In this document: in pieces, positions 47,843 through 59,171 of the stretch
Numbering within the stretch: position 1 is the first letter of the stretch
How the letters are laid out: the number at the start of each line of letters is the position of its first letter
From: Margaritifera margaritifera
Lineage: Eukaryota; Mollusca; Bivalvia; Unionida; Margaritiferidae
NCBI GenBank assembly: GCA_029931535.1
Contig: JAQPZY010001244.1
Span: 1,412,501 to 1,476,500, forward strand
Direction of reading: 5' to 3'
Length of the DNA stretch: 64,000 bases
Made by a program: the position numbers and the translations under genes
The notes under the pieces: generated by a model
The model's input: the letters and a program-made list of their open reading frames with translations, nothing else
What the model was told of the DNA's origin: nothing
The model's database searches: none

Positions 47843-48317
47843 CTATTGCTGGTATTGCCCAGCAATCACCATCTTGGCTTTCATACCACCTTTAAGGAGT
47901 CAGCGGCCAATGCGTTCCCTAAACTGAGGCCCCCTGATGCTGTTTAGCTCGTGGATCAGGTCGATATCGGCCTTTTGGCGGTCGCGGATGTCGCTGTGCG
48001 AGTATGCCAGATCGTGCCGGTAACACACTGCATCTACATGGTTTATCGGAGCCTCGTTGCGTTTGAACCGGCCGTCGGCTTCTATTCTAATATCAAACTT
48101 TGTCCCAGGCCCACAGTAGTTGTGGTGCGTCATATGCTTTTCCCCTGTATACTAACTCCGGGGCAGATCTGGCAACTTTTTAAGGCTGGCAGCGATGACG
48201 CTGCCAACTGCAGCTCCTGCGCGCGCGCATTGAGGACTCTTAGCCCCACATACCGCGCATATTCCCTTGAGAACATACTTTCCATTAGCTAGACGTGCAG
48301 CGCGAAGGCCTACAGCG
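47843..48317 (-). pseudogene. Zinc-ribbon plus phospholipase A2-like protein, nonsense mutations
   Basis: The upstream part, read from about 48,317, has LANGKYVLKGICAVCGAK, the second half of the zinc ribbon seen in the copy at 31.9 kb; the first Cys pair is not evident. After an in-frame stop, MTHHNYCGPGTKFDI carries the calcium loop and VDAVCYRHDLAYSH the intact His-Asp catalytic pair of parvovirus-type phospholipase A2. A TGA stands where the other copy has Trp (IGR-stop-LLKGGMKAKM), and TAG at 47,845-47,843 ends the gene. It shares strand and spacing with the integrase just downstream. Confidence 0.8.
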
Positions 48318-48387
48318 CTTGTCGTTGTCTTCTGCCTGCGTCGGTGTGGCCATTTGTACTTAAAATCATAAGAAGCGAATCTTTAAA

Positions 48388-48984
48388 ATGGACATCATCG
48401 ACGTTTCAGCAGTTGACAAGCTCGCTGTCGGAAGACTCAGCTGCTGTTAAGCCTCCTGGCGCGCTGTATGAAACAGAACAAGCTGTACATAGTCGTGAGA
48501 AGCCCCGACGACCAGCGATGCTACAGCGTCCTGCGGCAAATCAACGACGTAGCAGTTTTTGAACAAATCAAGACGCTGGCTGAGGCAGGTGAACTCCGTA
48601 ACTCTAATTTCGAACGTTGACGAGGTCCCAGGCCATGATGACATAGACCGCGAAGAAGACAACATTACGTGATGCTAGAGGGGCAAAAGAAACGCGTCTG
48701 TTTAGTCGCGGCCGGCACAAAAACGCCAACGTCTTGTGCTTTGTCCAAACGCCACGCCCACATACCGAAGGTAATCCGCGACAACGTCAACATGGTTGTT
48801 TTGTTTTCGCAGGACCGATGTTCACGACCTGCGAAACGTCCACACCACGTTGTGTGCAGCCGACTTGGACTGGAACAAATTTCGGCGTTTCGTCGAAGAA
48901 GTGACATTAATACCGCAGAGCTTTGCTACCGTGGACCTCACCAGTAAAGTTCGAGCCGATCTTGATAAGGTTTGGATCAATTAA
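48388..48984 (+). pseudogene. A32/FtsK-like packaging ATPase remnant
   Basis: The frame at about 48,436 reads QLLLSLLARCMKQNKLYIVV then RSPDDQRCYSVLRQINDVAV, the stretch expected after the Walker A loop in Polinton packaging ATPases. A later frame has HIPKVIRDNVNMVVLFSQDR, and 48,796-48,984 continues with VHDLRNVHTTLCAADLDWNK and RADLDKVWIN before TAA. These match the I-P-K-x-I-R-(D/N)N arginine-finger region and C-terminus. The Walker A loop itself and the Walker B motif are not readable. In the family the enzyme drives DNA into capsids. Confidence 0.6.
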
Positions 48985-48988
48985 ATAA

Positions 48989-49204
48989 ATGGCTAGGATG
49001 GGTATTTCCCCATATGCCTGGAAAACAAAAAGCAAGGGGCACCACAGCTATGCCAGCAAAACGGCCCGTAGCGTTAGCAAACCTATCGTGCTGGTTGATC
49101 ATCTTACAACACTGTTTGGGTCCTACAGGGCCGGCAGTCATCCTCTGGAGATTGGCAACGAGGCTAGCAACATCTGCCTGCGGCTACTAAAAGATGATGG
49201 ATAG
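48989..49204 (+). CDS. Small basic ORF of the GC-rich element, unknown
   Basis: The 71-codon frame starts MARMGISPYAWKTKSKGHHS five bases after the ATPase stop, the tight spacing of a compact element. It is rich in Lys, Ser and His at the N-terminus and ends LRLLKDDG before TAG. No domain is recognised. The frame is unbroken. Confidence 0.4.
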   Translation: MARMGISPYAWKTKSKGHHSYASKTARSVSKPIVLVDHLTTLFGSYRAGSHPLEIGNEASNICLRLLKDDG

Positions 49205-49461
49205 AGATGCTTTTATAATGTTAAGTAAAGCGTTAGCGAACATACTGAGCCAGACTCGAGAGGAGTTTTATCCGTCTTCGGGCCACCCAAGAAAATACCC
49301 ATCCCGCGTACAACACAGATGGTGACAATGAGTTCAAAAGGTCCTGCGTTTGAAGGCAACTTCCCGGTGAAAGGTTGTGACTCCCGGGGGCAGCAGATTT
49401 AAGATAGCGATGTCGTCCTTGCGCGTCTACTATAGCTAGCCCATTATTCACTCACGGCCCT

Positions 49462-49791
49462 TTGGAGGACTCCCAGCCAACAAAAGGTGTGTACTCCTCT
49501 AACGTCGGCACAATCTGGAAGGTTGCGAATCTGCCAACGGGTGCCAACGATATAGACGCCATCAACAAGGAAGTCCAGCCGCCCATTACAGCCCTCGACG
49601 ACGATGGCACCAAAATTAGCATTATCACCAACAAGTCAACCTTTTCAGCGGCGATACAGATTGGTTCCGCCGCCAATCGTGTCGACAGCACGATCTCGAG
49701 CTTTCGACAAACGTTGGGGTGGCCCAACATAGTTAGCTGGGATAGGTCTGTTCTTGGCGTTGGATTCAACCTCGTGCCAGGTATCGTGTAG
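49462..49791 (+). pseudogene. Putative minor structural protein fragment
   Basis: A 109-codon frame starting MEDSQPTKGVYSSNVGTIWK, with ITALDDDGTKISIITNKSTF in its middle. The beta-strand-rich pattern and position before the capsid gene suggest a penton-like or capsid N-terminal piece. The text continues past the TAG in the capsid frame, so it may be the upstream part of that same gene. Resemblance is weak. Confidence 0.35.
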
Positions 49792-49799
49792 ATCACGAC

Positions 49800-50458
49800 A
49801 ACCATCTCGGTTTACCTCACGTCCGATGCCGTAAGCGGCTCATACGTAGAATTGAGCAAAGGCAACAGAACGAACCCCTCCCATGTGCTCAAGGTTATCT
49901 TTGGTGCCAAGCACACCATCGCGCTGACACGTAAAAACGCAGTCAATGACGCCATTTGGCGTGATAATGGCGCGAGTGTTGGCCAGGTCACACTTTTAAA
50001 GTTTACCCTTTGGATGCCGGTTTTAACACAGTCTCTGGAGGCTGAGATGAGGTTACTTAGCTTCAAACCATGATCACGGACAGCCTAACATCCACGGAAA
50101 ATAGTAAGTTTTCGTGGCCAGTAGGTACTCAGCATGGTATCACAAAGCCAAGAATCGTCTTATTCGCCTTTCAAGACACAGCGCGGCTAAATAACTAGGA
50201 GCGCAATTCGATTGTGTTTGACAAGCTTCGCGTTACTGAGGTGACAATGCGATTTAATGGCAAACAGGAGCCGGCCGTAAACATTCTTCTAGACTACGCG
50301 CAGAACAACGTATCCCGCGCTTACCACTAAATCCTGTTGCATGGGTCACGACCAAAACATTGACTCGGGCTCTATATAGGTGAAAAGGAATTTAATGACC
50401 TCCACCCCATTTACTACTTCAACTTGAAGCACCTACACCTGCTCAAGCAAAGTATTGA
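49800..50458 (+). pseudogene. Major capsid-like (double jelly-roll) protein, C-terminal part
   Basis: Fragments read SKGNRTNPSHVLKVIFGAKH, AIWRDNGASVGQVTLLKFTL and WMPVLTQSLEAEMRLLSFKP. After a frame change come STENSKFSWPVGTQHGITKP, RIVLFAFQDTARLNN, stop, SIVFDKLRVTEVTMRFNGKQ and EFNDLHPIYYFNLKHLHLLK. The order W-P-V, K-P-R-x-(I/V)-x-x-(A/G)-F-Q, x-F-D-x-x-x-(V/L), and x-(I/L)YYF-(D/N)L is that of capsid-like proteins of invertebrate Polinton/adintovirus elements. Three stops interrupt it. The N-terminal half is missing or is the ORF at 49.46 kb. The protease follows directly. Confidence 0.55.
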
Positions 50459-50649
50459 ATACAAGTCAACACTTTTCGGGCGTTTACATGCGTGAAAAGC
50501 TAGCACGCCTGCTGGGTCGCAGCGGTCACAAATCCGGCATCAGCCTCGATACGCTTGGAAACCGCCGTAAGCGCTGGGCGGCTTACCGGTCTAAACCATC
50601 GCACCTTTTGTATTTTGACTCGTACGGCTTGGCCCTTCGCTTAAACTGA
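50455..50649 (+). pseudogene. Adenain-like cysteine protease remnant
   Basis: A 64-codon frame has GVYMREKLARL near its start and LLYFDSYGLALRL near its end. In Polinton proteases the first string precedes a G-x-H-W catalytic histidine and the second, with F-D-S-(F/Y)-G, follows it. Here the His position reads Arg (RRKRWAAY), so catalysis would be lost. The catalytic cysteine region is absent because the frame ends at TGA 50,647-50,649, right before a 32-base A run. In the family it matures capsid proteins. Confidence 0.6.
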
Positions 50650-50651
50650 TT

Positions 50652-50653
<2 letters not shown>

Positions 50654-50685
<32 letters not shown>
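50654..50685 (+). repeat. A homopolymer of 32 after the protease remnant
   Basis: An uninterrupted A run begins four bases after the stop codon. It might mark a retroposed 3' end or a simple expansion. Confidence 0.95.
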
Positions 50686-50688
<3 letters not shown>

Positions 50689-50699
50689 CATTGTTGTCT

Positions 50700-51040
50700 C
50701 TTAGTGTAGTATGCAAGTTGTACATTTGACCAGTACCTTCCTACCGCTTTCTGTCCTATCTGTGCTGCTTCATTTGTACGCATTGCTCGTTTGGCCTGTT
50801 TGTTTATTTGTGTTACAAAGCTCCCATTGAATGTACCTTCACAATATTTTATTCCGTTTCCTTGCGGACAGTTTTGCTGGTTTCACTGAGCTCTTTATGC
50901 AAGTCATACATGGGACCAGCACCTTCCCAGTACCTCTGGCTGACCTGGGCTGCTTCGTTTGTACACACGGCTCTTTTGGTCTTTGTGTATTCGACAATGC
51001 TCCCATTGAATGTACTTGGCACTTCCCCAATTAAATAAAA
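50700..51040 (+). repeat. Two diverged copies of a ~180-bp unit
   Basis: Copies near 50,727-50,850 and 50,911-51,030 share ACCAG(T/C)ACCTTCC, GGGCTGCTTCGTTTGTACAC-like text and GCTCCCATTGAATGTAC. Each contains a short open frame ending NAPIECT or KAPIECT. No domain is recognised. It could be the outer end of the GC-rich element. Confidence 0.55.
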
Positions 51041-51725
51041 AGGCTTTCGTCTGGGGACTTTGACACATAGTTGATTGCAAGCCCCGGTTTGGTTTTTCCA
51101 ACGCTCAAACCGTTACTACTCAGAAATCACTATATTTATCTGTATTAATTTTTTTAAACAAAAGCTGTCTTCCTATATTATCAATCCATCCCAGCGTATA
51201 AAACATTATTTCAATAAAGCAATCTTTTAAATACCTGCATATTGGGTTTTATTTTTAGCACACACACAAAAACAAAAATTGATATTTACTGTGTTTTCTG
51301 CTAATTAGCAGACACCTTAATAAATAGTATGTGCTGAAAGGCTAGCTTATCTGCTTACTCAATGATCCGCTATTTTTAGTAACAAGCGTATCGATCAATA
51401 GTTTTGTAATGCGGCGACCTGGCTGGTTTAGAAATAGCACCTGCGTAATCTATAATCAATATTTTCATAGTTAATGTGTGGCAGGACTGCATTTCAAACA
51501 TCCCTCCACCGCCTACACTCCCTTCTGAAGGTGGGAGTGTTACCTGGACTTTTGGTAATCGACCGACAATAGGGTTGGAGGCGTTGATTCTTTTAGTTTT
51601 ATGGGGAGCTTATTTAAAATCATCCCTGAGCTTCCTTGGGGTTGTTTTATGGCCTAATTACGGGGTGCATTTTGGCGCTTGTGACCAAAAATATGATTGG
51701 GTTTAAATCATCACTCAGATGTTTT

Positions 51726-51793
<68 letters not shown>
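51726..51793. repeat. (AAT)n microsatellite
   Basis: About 68 bases of AAT trinucleotide. Confidence 0.97.
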
Positions 51794-51794
<1 letters not shown>

Positions 51795-52141
51795 GACTTT
51801 AGTTAAAGAGGGTGACACAATTAGTTGCGCGGAACAAATCGTCCTTGTGTCCCTTTATTATATGCGTATTCACATACAGAGTACAGCGAACGTGGGTATG
51901 TGAGAAAGCTTGCCAGTAGCTTCCCGTGGGTCGGTGGTTCTTCCTTGGGTTTTCCCGGGCTCTTCCTCCACCAAATATAGTGGCCATCATGTATAGCCTA
52001 TCATGTGCTGAAAAATGGTGTTAAACCCACAAAATTAACAGAAAGAGAAACATACAGAGTACATAGTTGCACACCTAAAAAAAAAAAACAAAAAAACATT
52101 GATAATAAGCTACATTTTGTAAGAACATGCTCCAACCAGGC

Positions 52142-52144
<3 letters not shown>

Positions 52145-52232
<88 letters not shown>
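52145..52232. repeat. (AT)n microsatellite
   Basis: About 88 bases of AT dinucleotide. Confidence 0.97.
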
Positions 52233-52237
<5 letters not shown>

Positions 52238-53622
52238 ACAAAAATAGTGAGACAACAAAGTGGAAGGTTTGAGAATTTATACTTTAAGTAGTAATGTATT
52301 TGTCAAATCTAACAGGTTCTACTTTTCGCCCATTGAATTAGATTATAATTAAATCCATTGATATTTGTACTTTTTCTAATTTCCATTGAGATTATGTTCT
52401 GTTAGTGACCCTGAATATTGACAACGTTTCTTAAAGAGTTCTTTATTTTGTTCTGGAATGGAAGGATGGTTAGCTGAAATTGATCTGAATTAAATTGGGA
52501 GTGTTGCCTTGTTTTCTAGCATGAAATAGTTCCTTGAGATATAATGGGGCCATATGGTTTTAAACTTTGTGCATGGGTCTAGCCTTTCTCAAAAATATTT
52601 GTTCACTTACTGTTAACAATTTAATATCATTCATTTCATTTGGGATGTTTTCATCATTATCTAGGATGAGTTTGCAAGCTCTTTGTTTGCAAGCGGAATA
52701 ATTTGCAAATATTCTCGTCAGAAGTGTTTCCCCAGATAACATTACAGTAATCTAGCTATGGTTGTATATAGCTTTTGCAATATATTAACCTATGTTTAGT
52801 TGGTAGATATGGCCTTATCTTGCTTAATAACAACAGATATGAATTGACTTTATGACATATGATTTGTATATGTTCATTTCATTCCAAATTGTTGTCAACC
52901 ATAACCCAAAGGATTTTGTCATGGGTAACCATTTGGTGACTTTGTTTCAGCTAACATTTAACCCGCGATCGTCTAGTGGTCTGTAGTAGTGGAATTTGAA
53001 TTTTTACTTGATTTGATATACATTAGTCAGAAAAGACTTTAAAAATCTTAAAGATATACATGAGATAGAGTGTCTCACCACTATTGTATTTAAAGTCAAT
53101 ACTCTACGCTGAAGAATGTAAAACCTAGATAAATGCTTGTTTTTGCAACAGCAAAATTTTCAAGGTATTTCCATTGTTTTTAAAACCATATCTATATATC
53201 TATCCAATTGCAATTAAATATGTGGACGTATTGGGACATGTGTAGAATAGTGGGTGGGTGTAAAGATGCATGTTTAAATAGTATGAGAGAGAGAGAGAGT
53301 CTCTCTGATGGGTGAATGAATGGATGGATAATTGGTGAATAAGAGGGAAAGGATAAAGCTTCCTAACACACATTTAATTTGTAATTTCTTCCTTATACGT
53401 CAACTTTTCCTTCCAATGAGTCTTCGTTTTTAAAGGATATTTTAATTTTCGTCTTTATATTTCCAAATCGTTTCAATACTTCAAAGAGGAGTGGAGGAGA
53501 ACGGAGAGGAGAAAGAAGACAAAAACAAGCGAATATCCGTCATCTCATTTATTTTAAGACTATCTTATTAACTGCAAAACTGGCTCATAAAAACAAAATC
53601 TATTATTTCAAAGTATATACTT

Positions 53623-54939
53623 TTAAAACTCTTTTATTAAATAGCCACTGAAAGTGGTTATTTCTTGCCCATACACGACACTCGAGTCACTATCGCCTGA
53701 GTGTTCCACCCAAAACCTGTCTCCGACGGTAGCGTTTACAATTGCGGAATTGGTGGCCATGTGGAATGTATAATAGTTTCCGGTTCTAGTGCGCAGAATC
53801 GGCTTGCCGTTCTGTACTACCTGCATCCCCACGTAGTGCTTTAATTCCATGTAGATAGCCAATGAGAATTCGTACAGCCCCGATACTGGAGCGGTAAAGG
53901 ATGAGTTAGGGAAATTGTAGCCAAAGCCAATATTTGTAATCACAATCGGAAATCGGGCGGCCCTCACAACCGGAAATTGGGCGGAGAACCCATATGATGA
54001 TATGTTCATCCAGGCTGTAAAGGCTACGGATTGGTTGAAACTTGGTGACGTATTAGCCTGCTTGGTGCACGTGCAAGGTACTGAAAATAACGAAAAGAGT
54101 CTCGCTATAAATGTAGGAAAATAAAAGAACTGGAAAATCAATGGAAGACGTTATATAATAAAAATCTGACGCTGCTTGGTAGAGACCACAATCATCCTTT
54201 ACATGTCACATGCGTATAATTACAGATTTGTACGAAACCTTTGAAAAAAGCATTTGGATTCGATAAAATCGTATCATGTGACGCAAAGAACGAAAGCTGT
54301 TAGTTCAAAACAACAGAAACGAACTATTTTTACATCGGGTTTTCTTGGTTTCTTTATTTAGCAAGATAGCCACATAACGGTACATTTATATGTTTGTAAA
54401 TATGTCGCCCCAGGGATGTCTGACTCGTTCTAATTTTGATAATTTCAATTTTCACTTTCTTTTCGGCCAGAGCAACTCATACATTATATAAAGGTTAACG
54501 GTTAACAATGCATCACGAGCAGCTCAATTCGCAGGAAAGTTCATGTAAATGTCCAAAACGACGTGTTAGTTAATGTAAACATGTGCAATTTCTATATTTC
54601 CCTGAGGACACTTAGACTTATGTATGCATGCGCTCTTCAAGTGTGCTTGATAATATTTTTAATCAATGGTTAAAATTTAGTTCTGCAATTTCTTTCTTGA
54701 GTTCATTATTATTTTTATAGTTAATCGTAATTATAATAATTGAACTTTATATTTTACAGGATTCATGAAGAAATGAAATGAAAATCGAATACACACTACG
54801 CACTAAGCCGTTCATGCATAGTGTGTATATCGATTTTCAAGCTTCATGACTTCATGAAGTCATTAACATATGAAATTTCAGTTCGTAAATAATGTATATT
54901 CTTACACACTCGCGCATACACACAATCTCTCTCTCTCTG

Positions 54940-55036
<97 letters not shown>

Positions 55037-55524
55037 CTGGGCCGCTAGCTCGAATCCTGCCCCGACCAGCCCTGGTCGACTGCGTGATGTGTCTCTGGTC
55101 GATGCACTCTATTCCCATTGCCTTAGCACTAAATATGCTGATGTGCCGTCAAAGACCATCTTTCAATTATATGTATATTTTTCTTGAATACATAACAAAT
55201 GAGGAAATATTACATTTTCAATTGCCAAATAGATAAATGTCCAGTATTTCTCGAGCAAACTTCATTTCATGTAACCACCTTCCCATTTATAGTTATTTTG
55301 CTTGTTTATGGGCCCTCTTTAATTCTTTTCAAGTCACGTTGTTTTTTTAAAAAAAAGAAAACAATCGATTCTAATTTTTTATTTCTATCTATGACATTTA
55401 TCGCATTTATGCACAATCTGATGGATTACTATTTATAAAGAAGAAAAGAAAAGAAACACGAAAGCTTGATCCAACTTTCCAATAAACTGTGTAGATAATG
55501 AAATTCTAAAATTAGAGGTAAACG

Positions 55525-55589
<65 letters not shown>

Positions 55590-55820
55590 CGTACCTATCG
55601 ATGCGCTTATCCTTCTTGCATCCTCATTAATTCTCTCCACTCGTGAGAGCAGATTCTGGCGCATCCTCGTATTTTCTTCAATCAGGTAACGAAGCTGGGC
55701 GAGGGTAGTATCCCCCTGAGGCGTCTGTCTCTTAGCAACAGCATAGTCCACTTGGCCTCCAACCCCACAGAACCAAAAGATGGTCGTCGCAAATGCGGCA
55801 ATAAGCCCTATCGAAATCAT
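53623..55820 (-). CDS. C1q-domain protein 4, secreted, two exons: complement(join(53623..54080,55595..55820))
   Basis: Exon 1 (55820-55595) encodes a signal peptide ([20 protein letters not shown]) and a short helix with [20 protein letters not shown]. The donor is ATAG/GTACGA, phase 1. Exon 2 starts after TTATTTTCAG at 54,080, opens with PCTCTKQ, and encodes a longer, more diverged C1q domain with [20 protein letters not shown] and a final FSGYLIKEF before TAA at 53,623. The joined frame gives 227 residues. The usual RHGTFTAP start reads FPNSSFTAP, and an insertion with [14 protein letters not shown] precedes the first strand. The intron is 1,514 bp and carries (AAT)n directly beside the donor and a (CT)n(CG)n tract. 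Confidence 0.9.
54926..55037. repeat. Compound (CT)n(CG)n microsatellite in the intron of C1q gene 4
   Basis: About 95 bases of near-perfect CT followed directly by about 17 bases of CG. Confidence 0.96.
55526..55589. repeat. (ATT)n microsatellite four bases inside the splice donor of C1q gene 4
   Basis: About 64 bases of ATT on the plus strand (AAT on the sense strand) begin within about five bases of the donor GTACG. Confidence 0.97.
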
Positions 55821-57122
55821 AGTTTCAACTTTCTTCTTGCAAGTGTATGCTGAGTATGTGTTCTCAAAGCCTTATCAGTCAACTGATAGTAAACTTTCTC
55901 GAGACACTGTGGCAGAATAACGTTATATCTCTTTGAATCTGGCGCCTCAAGCTTTCAAGTATTAAACCTTGACATATGTTAGGAAGTACATGAAATTTCT
56001 GCTGCTTGGCATCACCACCATCCATCCCCCAACCCAAAGATACGAAACTACAGCCATAGTGTCATAGTAGCCATTGTTGCCATCATATAATCCATACGAA
56101 ACTAACTATGATTTCAATTAATAATTACCATCGAAGTCCATAGCTTACTTATTATCATACAATATTTCTATAAAGGTATGAAATATACTTTATTTCACTA
56201 GTTAAACAAAAGGAAAAAAAAGAAAAACCGTTCAAGATTTTATATACTTCTTAAGAAGAGATAGATGTTTCCTTTATTTTTAAGTCTGTTTTGAATGGGA
56301 TAGTCAAATAGTCAAATCAATTTATTACATAGACAGAAAGAAACAAATATTCCAAGAATAAGCATCATATAACTCATAAAATCCTTCACTTTTTGGTAAA
56401 AGTTGTAAGAAATATTTACAGAACCTGTGTAGAAAATAATTGTGAACTCCTTGTGGTTGCAACGATATAATCAAATAGTTTTTTTTTTATTTCGTAACAG
56501 CGAAGCTATGTGAATACCCTAACATTGCATAATTTTGCACTCTTAGGCTTTAGTCGAGGTTTTTTTTATGACGACAGAATTAATTGTATTTCTTTTTCCT
56601 GCGTTTGGTCAATACATGATAAGGATATTGATAAGTGTCTGTTTGTCTGTGTGTGCTGTTGGTTAAGATACACAGACTTTACATTCAGTGATAGAACTGA
56701 AATCTCTTTGTAGATGTGAGCAATTAATTAAAACTTTCGATCCAACCAATGGGAGACAGAAAAGTATTCTACAATAGTCTATGATCCTTACTTTGGAGTA
56801 AACGATTTTGTAACGAATCATAGTATTAAAACTATCAAGGTATCTCCGTTATATCTGTAACAATATACATGTTTACTTTGCACTCACTTCAACCAACAGT
56901 TTTCCTTTTAAACATATAGCGTACCGTCAACCATGTTTCAGTAGGTACACATATTTTGAAAGAATTGTATACAGTCACTCGATAGTCAGGACACTGCAGA
57001 ATACCCAATATCAGTCATGACAACAGTTATATATTTGTTAGTTTATTAGGCATACTATGCTGCAATGACAAAATTATGTTGGGCTCAAGTATGACATGTC
57101 ATTCTTCATTGTGTCATGCGGC

Positions 57123-57123
<1 letters not shown>

Positions 57124-57171
<48 letters not shown>
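57124..57171. repeat. (GT)n microsatellite
   Basis: About 48 bases of GT dinucleotide. Confidence 0.97.
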
Positions 57172-57174
<3 letters not shown>

Positions 57175-57857
57175 AGAAAATAATACTTTTAGACTATTGT
57201 GGTTCTGAACTGATGTGTTGATGCCGATGTAGGTTACCAAGACCTATTTTCCAAACGTTCAAGGTTTAATCAGAGATCTTAAGTAGCGGCCTGCTGTGCA
57301 TGAAATTGTCAAAACATTTATGTTGGCACATCGTTATGAGTCTCGACAAGTTATTTGCCTCTAGAGTCAAAATTATTGCTGTTTTTAAAATTATGCACCT
57401 TGAGCTACATTATATCATTAAGCAACAAGCACTGTGACCGGCATCTCATTCATCAAAGGTTTGACAAGGATACAATCATTGGACAAGGATATAATCATTT
57501 GACAAGGATACAATCAGTGTTTGTTCTTTTTTTTTTTAAATTCTTTCTACATCATCGTCTGCTGTCATCATTTTGTCTCACAGCAAAGCAAATAATTTTA
57601 ACTTTGCGTAAGGGTATGTGTGTTATCCCATGATTCACTTATCTAAAACGTTTGTGCTGAGTTGCATCAAGAGAAGCAATTGTTTCATGTCTAATTTTCA
57701 CTTCGTACATGTATCTGAAAGTATCCTCCATTTTGCTGATATGGTATTCTTCCAATCAAATGTCATTATATATCCCATGTTTGGAATAGCTAAAGCTTGG
57801 TCTAACCTTCATATTATGTCTGCTGTCACTCATGGTCTTCAACGAGAGCTCATAGAA

Positions 57858-57990
<133 letters not shown>

Positions 57991-59171
57991 TTTTACACAT
58001 ATATTTGGCCCTCTGAGAGATTTAGGTAGGTCATACACACTCCTTGATTAAATAAGTACATCTTATCATTGAAACTGAAATACAGAGTTAAGTGTAACAA
58101 TGTCCCTGCTCGTATGGTTCGAAGATATATCTAAGAGAGAGAGATGGATGGTGGACGGATAGATAGATAGATCGAAAATAAAGCAAACGAAATTGATGAT
58201 ACTGTAGAATGGAAAGTCTTTCCGATAAAATATACGATGATTTTTTTGGCAATATGAGTTATTTGCCTTAAAGAGAAACTAATTATAAAAATGGCTAGCT
58301 GTGAGCAAACATTTTTTCTTGAACCCTTTAAAAAAATATATCAGCCTTATTTAAAAGTACCCAGAAAATGTATCGCATACAGTCAGATCCGTGCTAAACT
58401 ACCTTTTTCAGACACCACTAGTCCAGAGAGATAAAAAAATGTGATTATTTCTTTGATTATTTGATACTTTTAATAGTAATTAACTTGCATTAAAAGACCA
58501 CCTCTCTTCAGAGACCGATTTTTGTGGGCTCCCATATGTGGTCGTTCAAGACAGGTTCCGCTCTATATTGACATTCTGTCAATCATAATGCCTAATGTTA
58601 ATTATCTAAGATAAGAAGCAATAATGTACTCTTGAGGTGGTCATTAAAGCTATGACCATATCAAGGTTTTGGCAGTAAAATAGAGCACGAGTTTAGAAAA
58701 TAATGAATTCATGATGTGGTCAGAACTACAATATAAGTGATACACTTTATTGTTTAGTCATTCAAGTCAAACCTCTATAACTCTTAAAATATATGTGGTA
58801 AAACATTTTCTATTCCCGTCAGAAAAGTATAGGGAAGAAAATATATAACTGCTTATATGACTCGCCATGGGAAAGCCACACGCTTTTTATTACATCTTGC
58901 AACTCCCACACCACCGCCACCACACCGACCCTTCCACATTCTGGAACGTAACCCAGGGTTGTAACCCAAAATCCGTTACTTATATTATTTCTCCTCCAGT
59001 CATGATGATTGCATGTATAAAACTTAGTCACAAAATATGGACATACGGGGGGGGGGGGGGGAGGGCAGCGGGTCGGGAACCACAATATTCCACGCTAAAC
59101 AATGGGTATAAAAAGAAGAGAGGGAACGGCATTTCAGAGCTTTATTGTAATGTTTTGTATATACAGTAATA

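Larger units (their letters stand above)
44402..50650. mobile_element. GC-rich Polinton-like element remnant with helicase/HNH replication protein
   Basis: The block is clearly richer in G and C than its flanks. It carries, in order, replication-protein fragments (+), integrase (-), zinc-ribbon/phospholipase A2 (-), packaging ATPase (+), a small ORF (+), putative structural genes including a capsid protein (+), and an adenain-like protease (+). That is a Polinton/adintovirus gene set, but no protein-primed polymerase of the type at 4-8 kb was seen. All frames contain stops or shifts. A solo LTR has inserted at 44,846-45,614. The ends given are the limits of recognisable coding text; terminal repeats were not found. 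Confidence 0.75.
51041..53622. other. Non-coding stretch between the GC-rich element and C1q gene 4
   Basis: AT-rich DNA with (AAT)n at 51,726-51,793 and (AT)n at 52,145-52,232. A short region near 51,905-51,985 with GCCAGTAGCTTCC and GGGTTTTCCCGGGCTC resembles a dispersed repeat often seen in molluscs. No gene is recognised. Confidence 0.45.

Noticed and set aside
47843..48317. TGA codons at tryptophan positions, suggesting an altered genetic code in the GC-rich element
   Set aside because: TAG and TAA stops and frameshifts also occur in the same genes, so ordinary decay explains it.
55040..55130. Possible tRNA B box (GCTCGAATCCTGCC)
   Set aside because: No matching A box or cloverleaf could be drawn.
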